NCBI GenBank assembly: GCA_017502135.1
Contig: JAFVVP010000001.1
Coordinates: forward strand, 284,255-321,258
DNA: 37,004 nt
Direction: 5' to 3'
Origin: Clostridia bacterium
GTDB lineage: Bacteria > Bacillota > Clostridia > Oscillospirales > CAG-272
The stretch's first letter is position 1. Every line of letters begins with the position of its first letter. Below, in pieces: positions 22,988 through 32,060 of this stretch. The notes under the pieces were generated by a model. It saw only the letters and a list, made by a program, of their open reading frames with translations. It searched no databases and had not been told where the DNA came from. The position numbers and the translations under genes were made by a program.

Positions 22988-23016
22988 ATTTTACCACAAA
23001 ATCAGAGATATAGCAA
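22988..23016 (-). promoter_or_regulatory. trhA promoter
   Basis: TTGCTA, 17 bp, TAAAAT with TGG before the -10, on the minus strand, just after the end of the his operon. Confidence 0.7.
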
Positions 23017-23073
23017 GGGAAAAGTTGCGTCTAAACCGTGAATTTAGGGTTAGCAGGTGCTTTTTTGGATTGC

Positions 23074-23724
23074 TTATTTCGTCATTTTTTCCTGTTTTAC
23101 TTTATGGTCGATCACGTGCCTTGAGGCAAGCTCGGAAAGAATTTCTTCATTGGAGATGCCCATTTCCACCATTAGCACCATCACGTGGTAGAGAAGATCG
23201 GAAATCTCATAGATCGTCTCCGCGCGGTCATCCGCCTTGCCGGCGATAATGACCTCAGTTGCTTCCTCGCCTACTTTTTTGAGGATCTTATCAATGCCCT
23301 TTTCGAAAAGATAGGTGGTATAGGATCCTTCTTTCTTATGGGTTTTGCGTCCGCGGATCAGCTCGTAAAGTGCGTCGAGGGAGAATTCTTTTTCCGTTTC
23401 GCTCACGAACACGTCTTCGTTGAAGCAAGAATCCGCACCGGTGTGACACGCGGGGCCTTCCTTGCGTACGAGCACAGTCAGGGCATCGTAGTCGCAGTCT
23501 GCCGTAATTTTGACGACGTGCTGTACGTTGCCGGAGGTTTCGCCCTTGCGCCAAAGCTCCTGTCGGGAGCGAGACCAAAAGCACGTGCGGCCTTCCTTCA
23601 TAGTGATCTCAAGACTCTCGCGGTTCATATAGGCAAGCGTCAGTACCTTGCCGGACTCAGCGTCCGTTACGATGGCGGGAATGAGGCCTTTTTCGTCAAA
23701 TTTCAGTTTATCAATAGAAAGCAT
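23074..23724 (-). CDS. hisI: bifunctional phosphoribosyl-AMP cyclohydrolase / phosphoribosyl-ATP pyrophosphatase
   Basis: HisIE carries out steps 2 and 3 of histidine synthesis. The N-terminal HisI half (1-~105) shows [19 protein letters not shown] and the zinc cysteines in [10 protein letters not shown] and [12 protein letters not shown]. The C-terminal HisE half (~115-205) has [23 protein letters not shown] with its acidic metal ligands, and [12 protein letters not shown]. The 216-residue length is right for the fusion. The ATG at 23724 has GAAGGAG 6 nt upstream; a start at 23739 would overlap that site. It is the last gene of the his operon, 19 nt after hisF. Confidence 0.96.
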   Translation of the reverse strand: MLSIDKLKFDEKGLIPAIVTDAESGKVLTLAYMNRESLEITMKEGRTCFWSRSRQELWRKGETSGNVQHVVKITADCDYDALTVLVRKEGPACHTGADSCFNEDVFVSETEKEFSLDALYELIRGRKTHKKEGSYTTYLFEKGIDKILKKVGEEATEVIIAGKADDRAETIYEISDLLYHVMVLMVEMGISNEEILSELASRHVIDHKVKQEKMTK

Positions 23725-23743
23725 AAATTTCTCCTTCATTTCG

Positions 23744-24502
23744 TCAAATTCTCACGGGTATGCCGTTTTTGTGAAGCTGCTTTTTGAGATCGGGGATTTT
23801 CACCTCACCGAAGTGGAAGATCGAAGCGGCAAGCCCCGCATCCACTTTGGGGAGCGTATTGAAAAGCGTTGTGAAATTCTCGGCGCATCCAGCACCGCCC
23901 GAGGCGATCACGGGAACGGATACGATATTGCACACCGCATCGAGCATTTCAAGATCAAAGCCGCCTTTCACACCGTCGGTGTCAATGCTGTTGAGCACGA
24001 TCTCGCCTGCTCCCGCATCCGCGCCGCGGCGGATCCATTCGAGAGCATCTATGTCGGTGTTCTCGCGGCCTCCCTTCGCGAAGACGGTGAATTTTCCGTC
24101 CACGCGCTTGACGTCTACGGAGAGAACGACACACTGATCGCCGTATTTTTTTGCCGCCTCACCGATAAGCGCGGGATTTTTGATCGCACCGGAGTTTACG
24201 CTTACCTTATCTGCGCCGCATTTCAGAACGCGGTCGAAATCGTCGACCGTATTGATGCCGCCACCCACTGTGAGAGGAATGAAGATCGTGGAAGCCACCT
24301 CGCGGAGGATATCCGTGAATAAGGCGCGTCCCTCGGCGGAGGCGGTGATGTCGTAAAAGACAAGCTCGTCAGCACCGTTATCGCTGTAATATTTCGCTAA
24401 AGAGACAGGAGAGGAGACGTCGTGCAGATCGAGAAAATTCGTTCCCTTGACGACGCGTCCGTCCCGCACGTCAAGGCAGGGGATGATTCGTTTCGTTACC
24501 AT
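23744..24502 (-). CDS. hisF: imidazole glycerol phosphate synthase, cyclase subunit
   Basis: HisF, with HisH, turns PRFAR and ammonia into IGP and AICAR. The 252-residue TIM barrel starts [20 protein letters not shown] with catalytic D11; the second catalytic aspartate is in [12 protein letters not shown]. The phosphate-binding VGGGI and the C-terminal IASGGAG loops are present. It starts 2 nt after the hisA stop, indicating coupled translation, with AAAGGGGA upstream. HisH lies two genes upstream in the same transcript. Confidence 0.97.
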   Translation of the reverse strand: MVTKRIIPCLDVRDGRVVKGTNFLDLHDVSSPVSLAKYYSDNGADELVFYDITASAEGRALFTDILREVASTIFIPLTVGGGINTVDDFDRVLKCGADKVSVNSGAIKNPALIGEAAKKYGDQCVVLSVDVKRVDGKFTVFAKGGRENTDIDALEWIRRGADAGAGEIVLNSIDTDGVKGGFDLEMLDAVCNIVSVPVIASGGAGCAENFTTLFNTLPKVDAGLAASIFHFGEVKIPDLKKQLHKNGIPVRI

Positions 24503-24504
24503 AG

Positions 24505-25227
24505 TTATCCCCTTTCGCGTGCAACGGCGAGTGCATCGGTGAGATTCATAGCGCCGGTATAGAGTACCCGTCCGACGATCGCGCCGTACACGCCGAGATC
24601 ACGCACAGCGGCGAGATCGTCGAGCGTGGAGATGCCGCCGGAGGCTATGATGTTCATGGAGAGCTCGTCTCTGAGACGCGCGTACAGATCGCGGTTCGTG
24701 CCGCTTTCCATGCCGTCTTTTGAGATATCCGTGCTGATCACCGTTTTGATGCCGATGGACTCAAGTTCGCGGCAGAAGTCGAAGCATTCGCGACCCGATA
24801 CCTCCGTCCAGCCGCGGACGGCAACGAAGCCGTCTTTCACATCCACGCCCACGGCGATATGGTCGCCGTATTCACAGGCGGCGGCTCTGAGAAATGCGGG
24901 ATCTTCGATGGCGGCTGTGCCGAGAATCACGCGCTCGGCACCTGCGGAGATGTACTTTTCCACGGTGTCGAGCGAGCGGATGCCGCCGCCGATCTCCGCT
25001 TTCAGGGGAGTGGCTTTGAGGATTTCGGCGATCATAGCATAATTGGCGGTACTGCCGTCCTTTGCGCCCTCAAGATCCACGATGTGGAGCTTTTCGGCGC
25101 CGGCTTTGCAGAACCTTTTTGCTACGCCGACAGGATCGTTATCGTATACGGTCATTTGGCTATAATCGCCGCGGGTCAGGCGTACCGCCTGCCCCCCGTA
25201 CAAATCAATCGCGGGGTATATATACAT
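24505..25227 (-). CDS. hisA: phosphoribosylformimino-AICAR isomerase
   Basis: HisA isomerises ProFAR to PRFAR. The 240-residue TIM barrel has D8 in YPAIDLYGGQAVRL, the duplicated phosphate loops EIGGGIRS and IASGGIST, and the second catalytic aspartate in VISTDISKDG. It shares the half-barrel ancestry and fold with HisF. GAGGA lies 7 nt before the ATG at 25227, 9 nt after hisH. Confidence 0.97.
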   Translation of the reverse strand: MYIYPAIDLYGGQAVRLTRGDYSQMTVYDNDPVGVAKRFCKAGAEKLHIVDLEGAKDGSTANYAMIAEILKATPLKAEIGGGIRSLDTVEKYISAGAERVILGTAAIEDPAFLRAAACEYGDHIAVGVDVKDGFVAVRGWTEVSGRECFDFCRELESIGIKTVISTDISKDGMESGTNRDLYARLRDELSMNIIASGGISTLDDLAAVRDLGVYGAIVGRVLYTGAMNLTDALAVARERG

Positions 25228-25236
25228 GGGATTTCC

Positions 25237-25875
25237 TCACATTTCGTAATTCGTGGGATCGGTATCACAGAACGCGGCAAGAATTCTAAGACCGACTTTG
25301 CCGCTTTTCTCCGGATGGAACTGCATACCGCATACGTTGCCGTTTGCCACGGCCGCCGTGATCGGTACGCCGTAATCCGTGTCGGCGATGAGCGAGGCGT
25401 CGCAGTCCACACCGCAGAAGGAGTGAACGAAATACACGAAGTCGCCCTCGTTAATATAGCGGAAAACGGGGTGCTTTGCACGTCCCTTGGGGAAGCGGAG
25501 CACGTTCCAACCGATATGCGGGATTTTTACCGTGCCGTCCGTTAAGTCGTCGATCGGGCGGACTGAGCCCGGGATGAGGCCGAGCCCTTCGTGCTCGCCG
25601 TATTCGTAACTTTTTTCGAACAGCATCTGCATGCCGAGGCAGATGCCCATAAGCGGCTTTCCCTTGCTCGCTTCTTCGATGAGGACAGTATCAAGCCCCG
25701 TATCCCGCAGTTTTTTTGCGGCATCCCCGAACGCACCAACGCCGGGGAGAATGATCTTATCCGCGCACCGGAGCACTTCTGCGTCGCCGGTAACGATCGC
25801 CTTTGCACCTATGGCAGAGAGGGAACTTTTGAGGGAAAACAGATTACCTACGCCGTAATCAACAATGGCAATCAT
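25237..25875 (-). CDS. hisH: imidazole glycerol phosphate synthase, glutaminase subunit
   Basis: HisH hydrolyses glutamine and channels ammonia to HisF. The 212-residue class I amidotransferase has the nucleophile C79 in GICLGMQ, the oxyanion strand PGVGAFG, and the His-Glu pair of the triad in MQFHPEKS. The ATG at 25875 overlaps the hisB stop by one base (TGATG), so translation is coupled. Confidence 0.97.
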   Translation of the reverse strand: MIAIVDYGVGNLFSLKSSLSAIGAKAIVTGDAEVLRCADKIILPGVGAFGDAAKKLRDTGLDTVLIEEASKGKPLMGICLGMQMLFEKSYEYGEHEGLGLIPGSVRPIDDLTDGTVKIPHIGWNVLRFPKGRAKHPVFRYINEGDFVYFVHSFCGVDCDASLIADTDYGVPITAAVANGNVCGMQFHPEKSGKVGLRILAAFCDTDPTNYEM

Positions 25876-26471
25876 CAGAGAACTCCTTTGGAGGAAGGAA
25901 TCGTATCGGCGGCGTCCGCGTCATTTTTCACAGCGGCGCGGAGCGCACGTGCAAACGCTTTGAAAGCACCTTCCAGAATGTGGTGTGAATTTCTGCCCGC
26001 GAGCTGTTGCAGGTGAAGCGTCATCTGTGCTTTGCGGGTGAGGGCGAGGAAGAACTCCTTTCCGAGCTCCGTGTCAAACGTGCCGACCTTGCGGGCGGGG
26101 ATCGTGAGATCATAGGAAAGATACGAGCGTCCGGAGAGATCGAGCGCCGCGAGAATGAGTGCCTCGTCCATCGGCAGGATGATACTGCCGTAACGGATGA
26201 TGCCGCGCTTATCACCGAGTGCACGGGCGATCGCATCGCCGAGCGCGATACCGATATCCTCGACGGAGTGGTGATCGTCTACCTCGGTGTCTCCCTTGCA
26301 TCGGAGAGTCAGATCGAAACGGCCGTGGCTTGCGAAAAGCGTCAGCATATGATCGAGGAAGGGAACGCCCGAATCAATATCGGACATGCCCGTTCCATCG
26401 AGATTTAAGGTGAGGGTAATATCCGTTTCTGCCGTCTTACGGGCGACGGATGCGGTTCTTTGGGTGTTCAT
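25875..26471 (-). CDS. hisB: imidazoleglycerol-phosphate dehydratase
   Basis: HisB dehydrates IGP to imidazole acetol phosphate. This is the 198-residue monofunctional form, without the phosphatase domain found in enteric HisB. The manganese-binding histidine clusters are FLDHML, ASHGRFDL, DDHHSVEDIG and NSHHILEGAFKAFARAL. The ATG at 26471 overlaps the hisC stop by 4 nt. A separate histidinol-phosphate phosphatase is required and is not seen nearby. Confidence 0.97.
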   Translation of the reverse strand: MNTQRTASVARKTAETDITLTLNLDGTGMSDIDSGVPFLDHMLTLFASHGRFDLTLRCKGDTEVDDHHSVEDIGIALGDAIARALGDKRGIIRYGSIILPMDEALILAALDLSGRSYLSYDLTIPARKVGTFDTELGKEFFLALTRKAQMTLHLQQLAGRNSHHILEGAFKAFARALRAAVKNDADAADTIPSSKGVL

Positions 26472-27541
26472 ACAGAACCTCCGTTTGAAAGAATTTCGGT
26501 GAGGGCACAGATCAAAGTTTCCATTTCCGCCATCGTACCGATCGTGATGCGGAGATAGGGCGAGATGCGCGGCGCATCAAAATGGCGAACGAGAATGCCT
26601 TTCTCTTTCAGAAGGCGATACAGATCGCTTCCGTCCATTTTGTCCGATTTGGCAAAAAGGAAATTGGCAGAGGAATCGGTCATGGTAAAGCCGAGCTTTG
26701 AGAGTTTTTCTGCCGTCCACCGGCGGGTTTCTATGATTTTTTTGCAGTTGTCGTTATAATAGCTCGGCTCTGACAGCGTGGCTTCACCTGCCGCCGCCGT
26801 CAGTCGATTGATGTTATAGGGATTGGTTGAAAATTTGATCTTATTAAGATCGGCGATGAGCGCCTTGCTGCCGATCGCAAAGCCGAGCCGTGCGCCCGCC
26901 ATGGAGCGGGATTTCGAGAACGTCTGCACGACGAGCAGATTGTCGTACTTCTTCGTCAACGGTACGACGGACTCCCCGCCGAAATCGACGTACGCCTCGT
27001 CGATAACCACGACGTTGTCGGGATTCTTTTGAATGATTTCTTCGATTTGCGCGGGCTTGAGCGCGATGCCCGTCGGTGCGTTCGGATTGGCGATCACTAC
27101 GGTTTTGCCTCTACCGAAATAATCGGCGGGATCAATGGTGAGATCCTCTTTCAGGGGAATCATCTCGTAGTCGATTCCGTACAGCTGTGCGTAGACCTTG
27201 TAGAATCCGTAGGAGATATCGGGGAACACCGCGCCCGTATCTTTGTCCGAGAACGCCATAAAGGCAAACGAGAGAGATTCATCCGATCCGTTCGAGACGA
27301 ACACGTTTTCCATACCGACGCCGTACTGTAGAGCCAGCATCTCGCGAAGAACGCGGCAATCGGGATCGGAGTACAGCTTGAGGTTTTCTACCTCCGCTTT
27401 GTTTATGCGATCTATGACGGCAGGGGCGGGCGGATAGGGGGATTCGTTCGTGTTCAGTTTTACGTATTTCTGATCCTGCGGCTGTTCGCCCGGAACGTAC
27501 TGTTTGAGTGCGTCAAAGCGGCGGCTGATAAAGCGGCTCAT
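26468..27541 (-). CDS. hisC: histidinol-phosphate aminotransferase
   Basis: HisC transaminates imidazole acetol phosphate to histidinol phosphate. The 357-residue class I/II aminotransferase shows TNESPYPP near the N-terminus, NPNAPTG, the PLP-contacting DEAYVDF, and the Schiff-base lysine K210 in TFSKSRSMAGARLG. It overlaps hisD by 4 nt at its start and hisB by 4 nt at its end. Confidence 0.96.
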   Translation of the reverse strand: MSRFISRRFDALKQYVPGEQPQDQKYVKLNTNESPYPPAPAVIDRINKAEVENLKLYSDPDCRVLREMLALQYGVGMENVFVSNGSDESLSFAFMAFSDKDTGAVFPDISYGFYKVYAQLYGIDYEMIPLKEDLTIDPADYFGRGKTVVIANPNAPTGIALKPAQIEEIIQKNPDNVVVIDEAYVDFGGESVVPLTKKYDNLLVVQTFSKSRSMAGARLGFAIGSKALIADLNKIKFSTNPYNINRLTAAAGEATLSEPSYYNDNCKKIIETRRWTAEKLSKLGFTMTDSSANFLFAKSDKMDGSDLYRLLKEKGILVRHFDAPRISPYLRITIGTMAEMETLICALTEILSNGGSV

Positions 27542-28833
27542 CGGTTAGCCTCCGATGTCTGCGGCTTGCGTGAAATCGCACTGCGCCCGTGGGCGGACAG
27601 CCCTTCCGCCTCGGCGAAATAGGCAATATCGTCCGCTACCTCTGCGAGTGCGTCGGCGGTATAGTAACTGAACGCGGATTTCTTCACGAAATCGTCCACG
27701 GAAAGGGGGCTTGAGAAGCGTGCCGTGCCGCTCGTGGGGAGTGTGTGATTGGGACCCGCGAAATAATCGCCGAGCGCTTCGGGGCAATTTTTTCCGAGGA
27801 AAATGGATCCCGCGTTCGTGATCGCGTCGAGGTAGTCGAAGGGATTGTCCACCGAGAGTTCGAGGTGCTCGGGCGCGATACGGTTCGCGATCGCGATCGC
27901 TTCGTCGATCGACGCGCACAGAATGATCTTGCCGTTTTGGTCAATGGAAACGCGGGCGATCTCGCGGCGGGGCAAGGCGTCGATCTGCACTTCGAGTTCA
28001 GCCTGAACGGCATTTGCCAAAGATTCGCTGTCCGTTACCAAAACCGCGCTTGCGAGCTTGTCGTGCTCTGCCTGCGAGAGCAGATCTGCCGCGACGACGC
28101 GGGGGTCCGAGGTCCCGTCCGCAATTACGAGGATCTCGCTCGGGCCTGCGATCATATCAATGCCGACCTTGCCGAATACCTGCTTTTTGGCTTCTGCAAC
28201 GAAGGCGTTTCCGGGACCGACGATCTTATCGACGGCGGGGATCGTCTCTGTACCGTATGCCAAAGCGGCGACTGCCTGTGCACCGCCCACTTTAAAAATC
28301 CGTCCCACGCCGGCGATTTTTGCCGCTGCCAGAATCACCGGATTTATCTTGCCGCCCTCATACGTCGGCGGGGAAACCATGACGATCTCACCGACACCGG
28401 CAATTTTCGCCGGCAGGCAGTTCATGAGAACCGAGGAGGGGTAGCTTGCCGTGCCGCCGGGTACGTACAATCCCACTTTGGAGAGGGGAATCACCTTCTG
28501 TCCCAGAACGATGCCCGGCTTTTCGCTGATAACGAAGCTAGCGCGCTTCTGATGCTCGTGAAAAGCCGTAATGTTTTCTGCCGCTTTTTGCATAATGGAG
28601 AGGAGCTTCGGATCGGTCTTTTCGAATGCCTCTTCGATCTCCGCGTCCGTTACTTCGATCGCGGTGAGTGTTGCGCGGTCGAATTTCTCCGAATACATAC
28701 GGAGTGCCGCATCACCGTTTTGCCGTACCGTTTCGATAATTTCCGAAACAGCCGCGGATACGTCGGCGTGACTTGTATCTCTTCCAAAGATTTCCGCATC
28801 GGATACGGTGCCGCGTTTGAAAATCTGTATCAT
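27538..28833 (-). CDS. hisD: histidinol dehydrogenase
   Basis: HisD oxidises histidinol to histidine in two NAD-dependent steps. The 431-residue protein has VPGGTASYPSSVLMN, the KVGGAQAVAALAYG segment, SQAEHD with zinc ligands, the catalytic RIAPEHLEL, and the C-terminal SGTARFSSPLSVDDFVK. The ATG at 28833 has GGAGG 7 nt upstream; a longer frame to 28926 runs into hisG and is rejected. It lies 22 nt after hisG. Confidence 0.96.
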   Translation of the reverse strand: MIQIFKRGTVSDAEIFGRDTSHADVSAAVSEIIETVRQNGDAALRMYSEKFDRATLTAIEVTDAEIEEAFEKTDPKLLSIMQKAAENITAFHEHQKRASFVISEKPGIVLGQKVIPLSKVGLYVPGGTASYPSSVLMNCLPAKIAGVGEIVMVSPPTYEGGKINPVILAAAKIAGVGRIFKVGGAQAVAALAYGTETIPAVDKIVGPGNAFVAEAKKQVFGKVGIDMIAGPSEILVIADGTSDPRVVAADLLSQAEHDKLASAVLVTDSESLANAVQAELEVQIDALPRREIARVSIDQNGKIILCASIDEAIAIANRIAPEHLELSVDNPFDYLDAITNAGSIFLGKNCPEALGDYFAGPNHTLPTSGTARFSSPLSVDDFVKKSAFSYYTADALAEVADDIAYFAEAEGLSAHGRSAISRKPQTSEANR

Positions 28834-28855
28834 AGGTAATCCTCCGATCGGTTCG

Positions 28856-29497
28856 TTATTTCGTCTCTTGTGCCCGCTGTGCGGTAAGCGCCGCAATTTT
28901 TTCGGACAGCTTTGTGATGGCATCATACTGGAATTTGTAGCTGACCTTGTTTGCGATCAGTCTTGCGCTGATCGGCACGATCGTTTCAATGACGGACAGA
29001 TCGTTTTCTTTCAGCGTTGTTCCCGTTTCCACGATGTCCACGATCACGTCGGAGAGCCCGAGGATTGGGGCAAGTTCAATGGATCCGTTCAGTTTGATGA
29101 TGTCGATATCGCGGCTTTGTTCATTATAGAACGTGCGGGCGATATTTACGAATTTCGTTGCAACGCGGAGGGTCTTTGCGCCGTCGTAGCGGAATCCGTT
29201 TTTTGCGGCGACCGCCATGCGGCATTTTCCCACGCCCAAATCCAGCAGCTCGTATACGTCGGGAGTATATTCAAGGAGAATATCCTTGCCGGCAACGCCG
29301 ATATCAGCGGCACCGCGTTCGACGTAGATTGCCACGTCCGAGGGTTTTACCCAAAAGTATCTGACGCACGTCTCCTCCGATTCGAAAATGAGGCGCCGTC
29401 CGCCCTCACGGAGGGCAGGACAGCCGTAGCCGGCTTTTTCAAACGTTTCGTATACCGACTCGCCGAGGCGCCCCTTGGGCAGTGCAATATTAATCAT
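28856..29497 (-). CDS. hisG: ATP phosphoribosyltransferase, short form (catalytic subunit)
   Basis: HisG condenses ATP and PRPP, the first committed step. At about 213 residues it lacks the C-terminal regulatory ACT-like domain, so it belongs to the short form that needs HisZ. INIALPKGRLGE is the N-terminal signature, AADIGVAGKDIL and the PRPP loop ILGLSDVIVDIVETGTTLKEN follow. The start is either ATG 29497, overlapping the hisZ end by 8 nt without its own ribosome site, or TTG 29506 with GGAGG 11 nt upstream. HisG and HisZ are adjacent and presumably made in step. Confidence 0.95.
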   Translation of the reverse strand: MINIALPKGRLGESVYETFEKAGYGCPALREGGRRLIFESEETCVRYFWVKPSDVAIYVERGAADIGVAGKDILLEYTPDVYELLDLGVGKCRMAVAAKNGFRYDGAKTLRVATKFVNIARTFYNEQSRDIDIIKLNGSIELAPILGLSDVIVDIVETGTTLKENDLSVIETIVPISARLIANKVSYKFQYDAITKLSEKIAALTAQRAQETK

Positions 29498-30611
29498 TGG
29501 TTTCAAGGATGTGAAGTCCTCCCTCTTTCATGGTAAGAAGCTGATGGCAGCGGAATCCCTCGGGGATGCTCCGCTGTACGCGCACGGTCTTTCCGCTTTC
29601 TGAGAGCATTTTGACCGCTTTGGTGAGTTCTGCGGCGTCGGTGGATTCATCATACAGCAGAAGAATATCCGCGTCAAAGCCGCGCTCGGCGGTGTTGTAC
29701 CGTTCCAGAAGATCGAGATACACCGCAAAGCCGACCGCACCGCCCGTTTTGCCCATCTTGTGAAGAAGATTGTCGTAGCGTCCGCCGGCAAGCACGGCAT
29801 TGGGGATTCCCTCGATAAAGCCGCTTAAGATGATGCCGTTATAATAAGACATATCGTTAACCGTGGAGAAATCAAGGTTCACGCGGTCAGCGCATCCTGC
29901 CGCGTCGAGAACGGTGTGAATGGCTTCGAGCTCATCGAGTGCGGCGGCCTCAGCCGCGCCCACACTGATTGCACGCAGGCGTCCGATCGCATCCGCAAAC
30001 GGACCGTAGATTGTGGCGGCTGTCGTCAGCCGCGACGCAGCCTCGCCCTTGATGCCCGCATCCTTGGCGATAGCGGCGATGCCGTGCGCGTTTTTCTCAC
30101 GAATGCATCCGATGAGTGCATCGCGCACGTCGCCCTCCGCGCCGATCTCGTCGAGAAGGGCAGAGAGAAATCCCATATGGGAAATATCGAGAATGTAGTT
30201 TTCTCCGAGTGCGGCGAGACTCTGTACCGCCAGAAGGATCACTTCACCCGTTTGATACAGATCAATCTCGCCGATGCACTCAAGGCCCACCTGCATGATC
30301 TCGGAAATCTCGTCCTTGTCTTTCGATTCACGGTACACGTTTTCCGTGTAGTACACCTTCTCGGAAGGCGCGCCGCTGCGGGCGTTTTTTACGATCGAAA
30401 GCGTCACGTCCGGGCGGAGCGCCATAAGGCGATTCCCGCTCCCCGTAAAGGTAATGATGCTGTCGCCGCGGAGAAAATTCTTGTTTCTCGCGTACAGATC
30501 GTATTCCTCGAATTTGCTCATTTTGAAGCGGGCGTAACCGTACCGGCTGTACAGTTCACTTAGGGCGGAGACTGCGCGTTCGCTGCCCACGGCTTCGTAT
30601 TTTCTATCCAT
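29490..30611 (-). CDS. hisZ: ATP phosphoribosyltransferase regulatory subunit
   Basis: HisZ is a catalytically inactive relative of histidyl-tRNA synthetase that activates short HisG and gives histidine feedback. The 373-residue protein keeps class II synthetase features: ALRPDVTLSIVKNA near 65-80, YYTENVYRES, and a glycine-rich AVLAGGRYDNLL near 280. It lacks the anticodon domain. GAGGGTT is about 6 nt before the ATG at 30611. It is the first gene of hisZGDCBHAF-IE, just after a promoter with an inverted-repeat operator. Confidence 0.95.
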   Translation of the reverse strand: MDRKYEAVGSERAVSALSELYSRYGYARFKMSKFEEYDLYARNKNFLRGDSIITFTGSGNRLMALRPDVTLSIVKNARSGAPSEKVYYTENVYRESKDKDEISEIMQVGLECIGEIDLYQTGEVILLAVQSLAALGENYILDISHMGFLSALLDEIGAEGDVRDALIGCIREKNAHGIAAIAKDAGIKGEAASRLTTAATIYGPFADAIGRLRAISVGAAEAAALDELEAIHTVLDAAGCADRVNLDFSTVNDMSYYNGIILSGFIEGIPNAVLAGGRYDNLLHKMGKTGGAVGFAVYLDLLERYNTAERGFDADILLLYDESTDAAELTKAVKMLSESGKTVRVQRSIPEGFRCHQLLTMKEGGLHILETND

Positions 30612-30653
30612 GTTTCAACCCTCGGTTCATATGGCTTTTTGATTTACTGTAAC

Positions 30654-30682
30654 AGTATAGCACACTTTAACGCTTTAGTCAA
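30654..30682 (-). promoter_or_regulatory. his operon promoter
   Basis: TTGACT, 17 bp, TATACT on the minus strand. Transcription would start about 36 nt before the hisZ ATG, leaving no room for a T-box or attenuator leader. Confidence 0.85.
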
Positions 30683-30697
30683 GTAAAGCGATAAAGT
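30664..30697. promoter_or_regulatory. 34-bp inverted-repeat operator over the his -35 box
   Basis: ACTTTATCGCTTTA and TAAAGCGTTAAAGT flank a 6-bp centre that holds most of the -35 box; 13 of 14 positions match. Each arm holds two CTTTA half-sites. This suits a repressor binding as two dimers, and a TrpR-like YerC/HisR protein is the likely class (inference; no such gene is in the window). Confidence 0.75.
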
Positions 30698-30731
30698 TTT
30701 TGAAAAAATTTTACAAACAACGGGCGTTTTT

Positions 30732-31280
30732 TCAAACGATGCCTGTCAGTTTTACGATGCGCGGCATGTGGTGCACGGCAGGCAGGAATTTTGTAAGAAT
30801 ATCCTCCTTCGCAATCTTAAGGCTGCTCGTGTTCATGCACGGATGACAGCAGATGAACGCTTCGTACAGGATGTCTTCGTCGATGAGAAGATCCACTTTG
30901 TTTTCCGTGTCGAAGGCAAGGCTCAGAACGGTAACCGATCCCGGGGAGACGCCGAGATGCGTCTGCATCAGGACCTCGTCGCCAAAGGAGAGTCGGGTGG
31001 AGCCGATCTGTTTCGATAATTCCTTCGTTTTGAACGGTTTTTCCCCCGGCATAAGAAGGAGATAGAGCTGAGAACCGTTACTGTTTCTAAGAAACAGGTT
31101 TTTGCACATAGGCGTGCCGAACGCCGCATCAATGGCGGCACAGGCCTCAATGGTGAACGCCGGTTCGTGGTCGATCCGCTCGTAGGGGATCTCCAGCGAA
31201 TCGAGCAATTCGTACGTTTTTTGCTCTGCCTTCGAACGGGATGGATCGTTTGGATTTCCGCTATATATTTCGTACGCCAT
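30732..31280 (-). CDS. YbaK/ProX-type aminoacyl-tRNA deacylase
   Basis: A 182-residue trans-editing protein of the prolyl-tRNA-synthetase-associated (YbaK/EbsC, ProX/PrdX) family, which hydrolyses mischarged tRNA such as Ala-tRNA(Pro). Marks are YERIDHEPAFTIEACAAID, CKNLFLRN, and the substrate loop STRLSFGDEVLMQTHLGVSPGSVTVLSL with the near-invariant G-x-x-PG. The ATG at 31280 has AGGAG 6 nt upstream; an upstream frame to 31355 overlaps the promoter. It lies upstream of the his operon but has its own promoter. Confidence 0.92.
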   Translation of the reverse strand: MAYEIYSGNPNDPSRSKAEQKTYELLDSLEIPYERIDHEPAFTIEACAAIDAAFGTPMCKNLFLRNSNGSQLYLLLMPGEKPFKTKELSKQIGSTRLSFGDEVLMQTHLGVSPGSVTVLSLAFDTENKVDLLIDEDILYEAFICCHPCMNTSSLKIAKEDILTKFLPAVHHMPRIVKLTGIV

Positions 31281-31326
31281 ATCATTCTCCTGCTCTGCGC
31301 GTTTTTTGTCAAATAGAATCGGTATT

Positions 31327-31355
31327 ATTGTATCACAAAGGCGGGAAAATTGCAA
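31327..31355 (-). promoter_or_regulatory. promoter of the YbaK-type gene
   Basis: TTGCAA, 17 bp, TACAAT on the minus strand. Confidence 0.8.
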
Positions 31356-31479
31356 GAACGGAGGCAGGCTTATAAGAGGATTCGGAAAAGTTTACAAGTC
31401 GTCTTGTCTTTGTTCATCCGTTGTTTTCCAAAAGGTGATATACTTATATCGTATTTAGGAGAGGAAGGGAATAAAAACG

Positions 31480-31890
31480 ATGCAGAACTGGAAATACAAA
31501 CTTGCCGCCTTTATGTACGGGCGTTACGGTACCGATGCGCTTTATTATGCGCTCTTTGCGGTGTGGTTCCTTTTGCACGTGCTCTTTGCCTTTACCGGAG
31601 AATGGATTTTCACAGCATTATCCTTTTCCGTTCTCCTTTTTATGACGTACCGTGTGTTTTCTAAAAATACGTCCCGCCGCCGAAAAGAGAACGAGGCTTT
31701 CTTAAAACTGTGGCGGCCGATTGCTGCATGGTGGAAACTCGGTTTGTGCCGTATAAGGGATGCACGTACGGCTGTGTATCGGAAATGTCCCCAATGTAAA
31801 GCCGTTCTGAAACTGCCGCGCCGTCGCGGGAGGCACACGACCAACTGTCCTCGCTGTGCGCATCGCTTTGATGTGCAGGTGCTTTTCTGA
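31480..31890 (+). CDS. membrane protein with C-terminal zinc ribbon
   Basis: A 136-residue protein: two membrane helices at about 20-38 and 42-59, a basic linker (SRRRKENEAF) with aromatic residues, then a zinc ribbon with C103/C106 (CPQC) and C123/C126 (CPRC) separated by a basic loop (LPRRRGRHTTN). The ribbon resembles the hydrophilic, nucleic-acid-like ribbon of other short Clostridial proteins. A GGAAGGG site lies about 10 nt before the ATG at 31480. It is monocistronic with a terminator at 31901. Function unknown. Confidence 0.82.
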   Translation: MQNWKYKLAAFMYGRYGTDALYYALFAVWFLLHVLFAFTGEWIFTALSFSVLLFMTYRVFSKNTSRRRKENEAFLKLWRPIAAWWKLGLCRIRDARTAVYRKCPQCKAVLKLPRRRGRHTTNCPRCAHRFDVQVLF

Positions 31891-31900
31891 AAATGCATTG

Positions 31901-31935
31901 CTGCGCCGAACAAAAGTCGGCGCAGTTTTTATTTT
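31901..31935 (+). terminator. rho-independent terminator
   Basis: CTGCGCCGA and TCGGCGCAG form a 9-bp stem with an ACAAAAG loop, followed by TTTTTATTTT. Confidence 0.92.
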
Positions 31936-31980
31936 GATAAAAAAGTATCATAAAAAATTACAAAAAATGTTCACGGTTTG

Positions 31981-32009
31981 TTGACAAATGCGCTCGGCTT
32001 TGGTATAAT
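31981..32009 (+). promoter_or_regulatory. consensus promoter of the 49-residue protein
   Basis: TTGACA, 17 bp, TATAAT, with TGG before the -10. A 12-bp palindrome CCGCAATTGCGG lies in the 5' leader at about 32027-32038. Confidence 0.92.
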
Positions 32010-32060
32010 AAAGACAGAGAAATTTCCGCAATTGCGGTACGAGAGGGAGGCTTTACGTAT

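Noticed and set aside
30612-30731. his leader attenuator or T-box
   Set aside because: The predicted start site leaves only about 36 nt of leader, with no histidine codon run.
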